From an uncultured Clostridia bacterium (lineage in GTDB: Bacteria > Bacillota > Clostridia > TANB77 > CAG-508), in NCBI GenBank assembly GCA_934120395.1, contig CAKOTZ010000001.1, positions 117,723 to 181,722 of the forward strand: a DNA stretch of 64,000 bases, read 5' to 3'. The notes under the pieces are model-generated. The model saw only the letters and a program-made list of their open reading frames with translations, was not told the DNA's origin and did no database searches. Shown piece by piece: positions 60,712 through 64,000 of the stretch. The translations under genes were made by a program, and so were the position numbers. Position 1 is the stretch's first letter. Each line of letters begins with the position of its first letter.

Positions 60712-62671
60712 GTGAAAGAGAAAATTAATCACATAATTTGTTTTCTTGCACTATTGCTGGGAATGTGGCTTATAAGTTGTACTTGTTCATTTGCTAGCTC
60801 AGATTTTACTTTAAAAAAGATAAATTTTGATGTGCAACTACAGGAAGATGGAAGTATGGATGTAACTGAAACATGGAACATAAAGATACATGGTATGACT
60901 AATACATTATTTAAGACTTTTGAACTAGATAGTAGCAAATACAAAGAAATTACGGACGTAAAGGTACTAGAACAAGTTGAAACAAATGAGAATGTAGAAT
61001 TTACTCAAAAAAACATAGAAGTAAATCATGTAGATAAAAATTGTTATTACGCTTTAATAAATAGTCAAGGAAAATATGAAATAGCATGGGGAATAAATGA
61101 ACAAAGTGGGGAAAAGACATATCAAATTAAGTATAAAGTTGTGGATGCAATTAAAAATTATAGTGACTGTGCAGAATTATATTGGCAATTTATTGGAAAT
61201 GAATTTAATGTAGATGTAGATCAAGTAACAGGAAATATTAAAATACCAAATGGAACTGTAGATAAAGAAGATATAAGAGCATGGGCACATGGACCGTTAA
61301 ATGGAAATATTAGCATAGATAGTGTAGAGAATTCTGTTAATGTAAATTTTGAATTGTCATATTTAGATAGAGGGAATTATCTTGAAGTAAGAATGGCAAT
61401 GCCAACAAGTTTATTTAAAACAAACACAAATATTGTAGAGCAAGATAGATTTCAAACTATACTATCAGAAGAAACAGTTTGGGCAAATCAAGCAAATGAA
61501 TTAAGAGAGAAGAAAAGAGCGGAAAAAGAAAGAGATGAGAGAAATTATCAAATATTTAAGAATGTATTGAATATAATATTAGTAGTTGGTATTATTTTTG
61601 GTTTTACTAGAATAGCAAAATGTCAAAAAGAACTAAAAGAAAACCCAAAGAAACAACCAAGTATGAAATACGAATATTATAGAGATATACCAAGAGAAGA
61701 AGCAAGTCCGGCAGAAGCAGCATTTCTATACTATTTTGATTCTTCAACATTAAAACAAAATTTACCTAAAATTTTATCTGCAACAATGTTAAATTTATGT
61801 ATGAAACAATATTTAACATTTGAGAGTGTAGAAGGAAAATTGGGCAAACAAGAAATAAAGGTTGAAATTAGAACTGGAACTAAAAGATTAACAGAAGATG
61901 AAGAAGTGATATATGGTCTTTTAAAAAGCGTTGCTGGTGAAAAGGACTCATTTACAATGAAAGAGTTAGAGACATATGCAAAAAAACACTATAAAAGTTT
62001 TCTTGGAAAACTAGAAGGAATAGAAAAAATAGTAAGAAGTGAAGAAGAAAATCAAAAAAATTATGATAAAGAAAATAAAAAAATAGGGGATGCATGGCAA
62101 ACAAAGAATGGAGAATATATTTTTGTAATGATTGTAAGTATAACGTTGATCTTTATATTAGATATAAAAATTATTCCTGTTGTATTTACAATTACAAGTT
62201 TGATTTGTGCTATTATGGCAAAAATGGTTGCTAACAGATATAATGGATTAACTCAAAATGGAATAGACGAAAAAGAACAATGGATAGCATTAAAAAGATA
62301 TATGGAAGATTTCTCTATGATAAAGGACAAAACAGTTCCAGAACTTGTATTATGGGAAAAATATTTAGTTTTTGCAACTGTATTTGGAATTGCAGATAAG
62401 GTACTAAAACAACTAAAAGTTGTTTACCCACAATTAGAAAGAGATGAATATAACGAAGGTACATATTTAAGATTAATGTATTATAATGGAGTTAATAATA
62501 GTTTTATTAATAATTTAGAAAAAAGTGTAAATAAAGCATATGAAGGAGGCGTTAGCGCTAGAGCAGTAGAATATAGCTATAATAATACATCATCAGGAAG
62601 CGGATTTGGAGGAGGATTCTCTAGTGGCGGAGGTTTCGGCGGAGGAGGCCGGAGGTGGAGGCGGACGTTAA
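60712..62671 (+). CDS. DUF2207 membrane protein with one CGGA recoding site near its Gly-rich end
   Basis: Read with CGGA at 62650-62653 as glycine, the protein is 652 residues and ends in a run of glycines plus Arg (FGGGGGGGGGR). It has a signal peptide (about 1-28), an extracellular DUF2207 domain (SDFTLKKINFDVQLQEDGSM, VTETWNI), a membrane helix (about 287-305), and a cytoplasmic part with a second membrane pair (about 475-510). Glycine-rich tails with terminal repeats are typical of DUF2207 proteins. The ordinary frame would replace the tail with RRWRRTLKPLKHGENGRK and include two CGG codons. GTG 60712 has GGGGGGAAG upstream. Function unknown. Confidence 0.85.
62650..62653 (+). other. CGGA recoding site (Gly647 of the DUF2207 protein)
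   Basis: The reading is gga-gga-ggc-C-gga-ggt-gga-ggc-gga-cgt-taa. The shift continues the glycine run and ends at TAA 62669. Protein length alone would not have revealed it, because both frames stay open for several codons. Confidence 0.75.
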
Positions 62672-62791
62672 AACCTCTAAAACACGGAGAAAACGGAAGA
62701 AAATGAAAGAAATTTATATTAAAACTGGAAATAACAAAGAAAATAAATGACAAAAAAATACTAAATCTGACAAAAATAAGGTATAGCTAAA

Positions 62792-62820
62792 TTGAAATTG
62801 GTAAAAATATAGTATATAAT
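62792..62820 (+). promoter_or_regulatory. Promoter of the M23 peptidase gene
   Basis: TTGAAA (62792-62797), 17 bp, TATAAT (62815-62820). The leader (about 62827-62905) starts AAGTCACGC and contains a CACG/CGTG pairing; I could not match it to a known riboswitch. Confidence 0.65.
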
Positions 62821-62912
62821 AAAAAAGTCACGCTAACACAGAATGTAATATCGTGGGAGTAAGGATAGGTAACAATGTTTAAGATAGCCAGACAGGCAAA
62901 AATAGAAGGAGA

Positions 62913-63908
62913 GTGTGTATTATTTTAAACAGGCGCATTAGATATTACACAAAAGAGTTAGGCAAAGCCTTTAAAATACTACTGTTTAGTTGCTTATTAG
63001 TCCTAATAATGCTATTAATTAAATATAAGCCAGTTTTTCAAGTAGAATTAACTGGGGAGCAAATAGGATATGTAACTAATAAAGATACATTAGATGAAAC
63101 AATTCAAGAATATTTAGAGAGTAAAGAAGGTAATATTGCATTTATAACAATAGATCAATTACCTACTTATCAATTTAAATTTATAAAAAAAGAAATTGAA
63201 ACTAATGAAGAACAGATATTATTGGCAATAAAAGATAAATCTAGTATAACTTATCGAAGCTATGCAATTAAGTTAGATGGACAGTTACAAGACCAAGTCA
63301 AAACAATGGAAGAAGCAGAAGAAGTAGTAAATCAAATAAAAGAAGCATATCAGCAAGATTTAGAATTGGATTTAACAATTGAAGAATTGTATACTGAAAG
63401 TAATCCAAATGAAAGTTTTGTTGAAGCAGAAGTTGCAACAGCGAATTTAGACGGAATTATGGATACAAGAGTTCAAGAAAAAAAAGAAGCTGAAAAGGCA
63501 GCTAAAATTGAAGCAGAAATTGATGGTATTGAGTTAACAAAACCTTTAACTGTTGGGAAAATAAGTTCACGTTTTGGTTCAAGAAGTTCAATTAGAAGCG
63601 GTGCACATACTGGTTTAGATATTGCAACTGCTTATGGAACACCAATTCACCCAATTAGTGAGGGAACAGTTACATTTTCAGGATATAAAGGTTCATATGG
63701 AAATCTAGTCATAATATCACATGGAAATGGAATAGAATCTTATTATGGGCATTGCAGTAAATTATATGTAAAAGTTGGAGAAAAAGTTGATACAGATACG
63801 GTCATAGGAGCTGTCGGATCAACAGGAAATTCAACAGGAAATCATTTACATCTAGAGATACGTAAAGATGGGTCACCATTAAACCCACAAAATTATTTAT
63901 ACAAATAA
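62913..63908 (+). CDS. Membrane-anchored M23 (LytM-type) peptidase
   Basis: About 330 residues: one N-terminal membrane helix (about 22-38), an extracellular linker with coiled-coil-like segments, and a C-terminal M23 domain. The metal and catalytic residues are visible in GAHTGLDIATAYG, NGIESYYGHCSKL and GNHLHLEIRKDG. It cleaves peptidoglycan cross-links or acts as a LytM regulator. AAGGAG at 62906-62911 is only 1 nt from GTG 62913; ATT 62919 is the better-spaced codon in frame, so the true start may be a non-standard ATT. Confidence 0.88.
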   Translation: MCIILNRRIRYYTKELGKAFKILLFSCLLVLIMLLIKYKPVFQVELTGEQIGYVTNKDTLDETIQEYLESKEGNIAFITIDQLPTYQFKFIKKEIETNEEQILLAIKDKSSITYRSYAIKLDGQLQDQVKTMEEAEEVVNQIKEAYQQDLELDLTIEELYTESNPNESFVEAEVATANLDGIMDTRVQEKKEAEKAAKIEAEIDGIELTKPLTVGKISSRFGSRSSIRSGAHTGLDIATAYGTPIHPISEGTVTFSGYKGSYGNLVIISHGNGIESYYGHCSKLYVKVGEKVDTDTVIGAVGSTGNSTGNHLHLEIRKDGSPLNPQNYLYK

Positions 63909-63934
63909 AAACAGGGCAGGAATGTGAAGTGGTA

Positions 63935-63977
63935 AAATAAATGTAGACACAAAAAAACGTGTTTACATTTATTTTTT
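63935..63977 (+). terminator. Terminator of the M23 peptidase gene
   Basis: A stem of AAATAAATGTA-CAC against GTG-TACATTTATTT plus a T run. TATAAT and AAGGAGGG just beyond it begin the next gene, which is off the right edge. Confidence 0.85.
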
Positions 63978-64000
63978 TGTTATAATAAAAAAGGAGGGAA

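Noticed and set aside
7035..62671. The ten broken genes as pseudogenes or sequencing errors
   Set aside because: All breaks share the same base, same phase and same following GGN on the coding strand in both orientations, and several genes are core functions; random errors or decay would give varied indels and stops.
62672..62706. Zero-frame end of the DUF2207 gene
   Set aside because: It would need two in-frame CGG codons and replaces a typical glycine-rich tail with an unrelated basic one.
62827..62905. Cyclic-di-GMP riboswitch before the M23 gene
   Set aside because: Only the GTCACGC beginning resembles it; the remaining conserved positions do not match.
1..64000. CRISPR array, tRNA or rRNA genes, including the predicted CGGN-reading tRNA
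   Set aside because: No regularly spaced repeats and no cloverleaf with a T-loop consensus were seen on reading both strands.

Overview
The window is AT-rich chromosomal DNA, most likely from an uncultured spore-forming member of the Clostridia (Bacillota), probably gut-associated. The evidence is Spo0A with a consensus 0A box, a BofC-like protein, strong AGGAGG ribosome sites, TTGACA/TATAAT promoters with 17-18 bp spacers, frequent TTG/GTG starts, and families such as class D sortase, WG repeats, DUF4358, ECF sigma plus beta-propeller protein, and multiple KAITLVAL-type pilins. No tRNA, rRNA or CRISPR array was seen.

Layout. 1-2.6 kb: a partial beta-sandwich protein, a sortase and a thioester/Cna-B surface protein. 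2.7-11 kb: CNNM/CBS protein, WG-repeat protein, PLP lyase, FAD oxidoreductase, YigZ, spo0A, zinc-ribbon and DUF4358 proteins. 11-14.5 kb (minus strand): HD protein, asd-dapA (lysine/diaminopimelate), HD-GYP-like protein. 14.6-23.7 kb: smc, a small foreign-looking two-gene block, an SH3/NlpC hydrolase, comEC, bofC-like gene. 23.7-26.6 kb (minus): pgsA and a ClpE-like ATPase. 26.9-35.3 kb: G5/3D protein, a toxin-antitoxin pair framed by 38-bp direct repeats, comM-dprA-yraN, exoA, AI-2E-type permease, UvrD-like helicase. 35.6-38.2 kb: two pilin-like genes separated by a 530-nt structured noncoding region. 38.7-46.8 kb: rpoB, rpoC and a third pilin-like gene. 46.9-53 kb: trmB, gdpP, and a VTC / DUF4956 / Cthe_2159-like cluster. 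53-57.8 kb: rplI-dnaB-tilS-ftsH. 57.9-64 kb: ECF sigma plus beta-propeller protein, a small hypothetical, a DUF2207 protein and an M23 peptidase.

The main result concerns decoding. Ten otherwise intact genes, including smc, tilS, dapA, gdpP, comEC and comM, are interrupted by an apparent +1 frameshift, and every one has the same cause: a single extra C exactly between two codons, immediately before a GGA or GGT glycine codon. There are 11 such sites (comEC has two in tandem). All are in the coding sense, including the two genes on the minus strand, and all in the same phase. Reading CGGN as one four-base glycine codon restores full-length proteins in every case. Elsewhere in the window I found in-frame CGG only once, in a foreign-looking gene at 18355. 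The simplest model is that CGG is not an ordinary arginine codon here and that CGGA/CGGT is decoded as glycine, by a quadruplet-reading tRNA-Gly or an obligate +1 shift. This is an inference from sequence. The decoding tRNA is not in the window.
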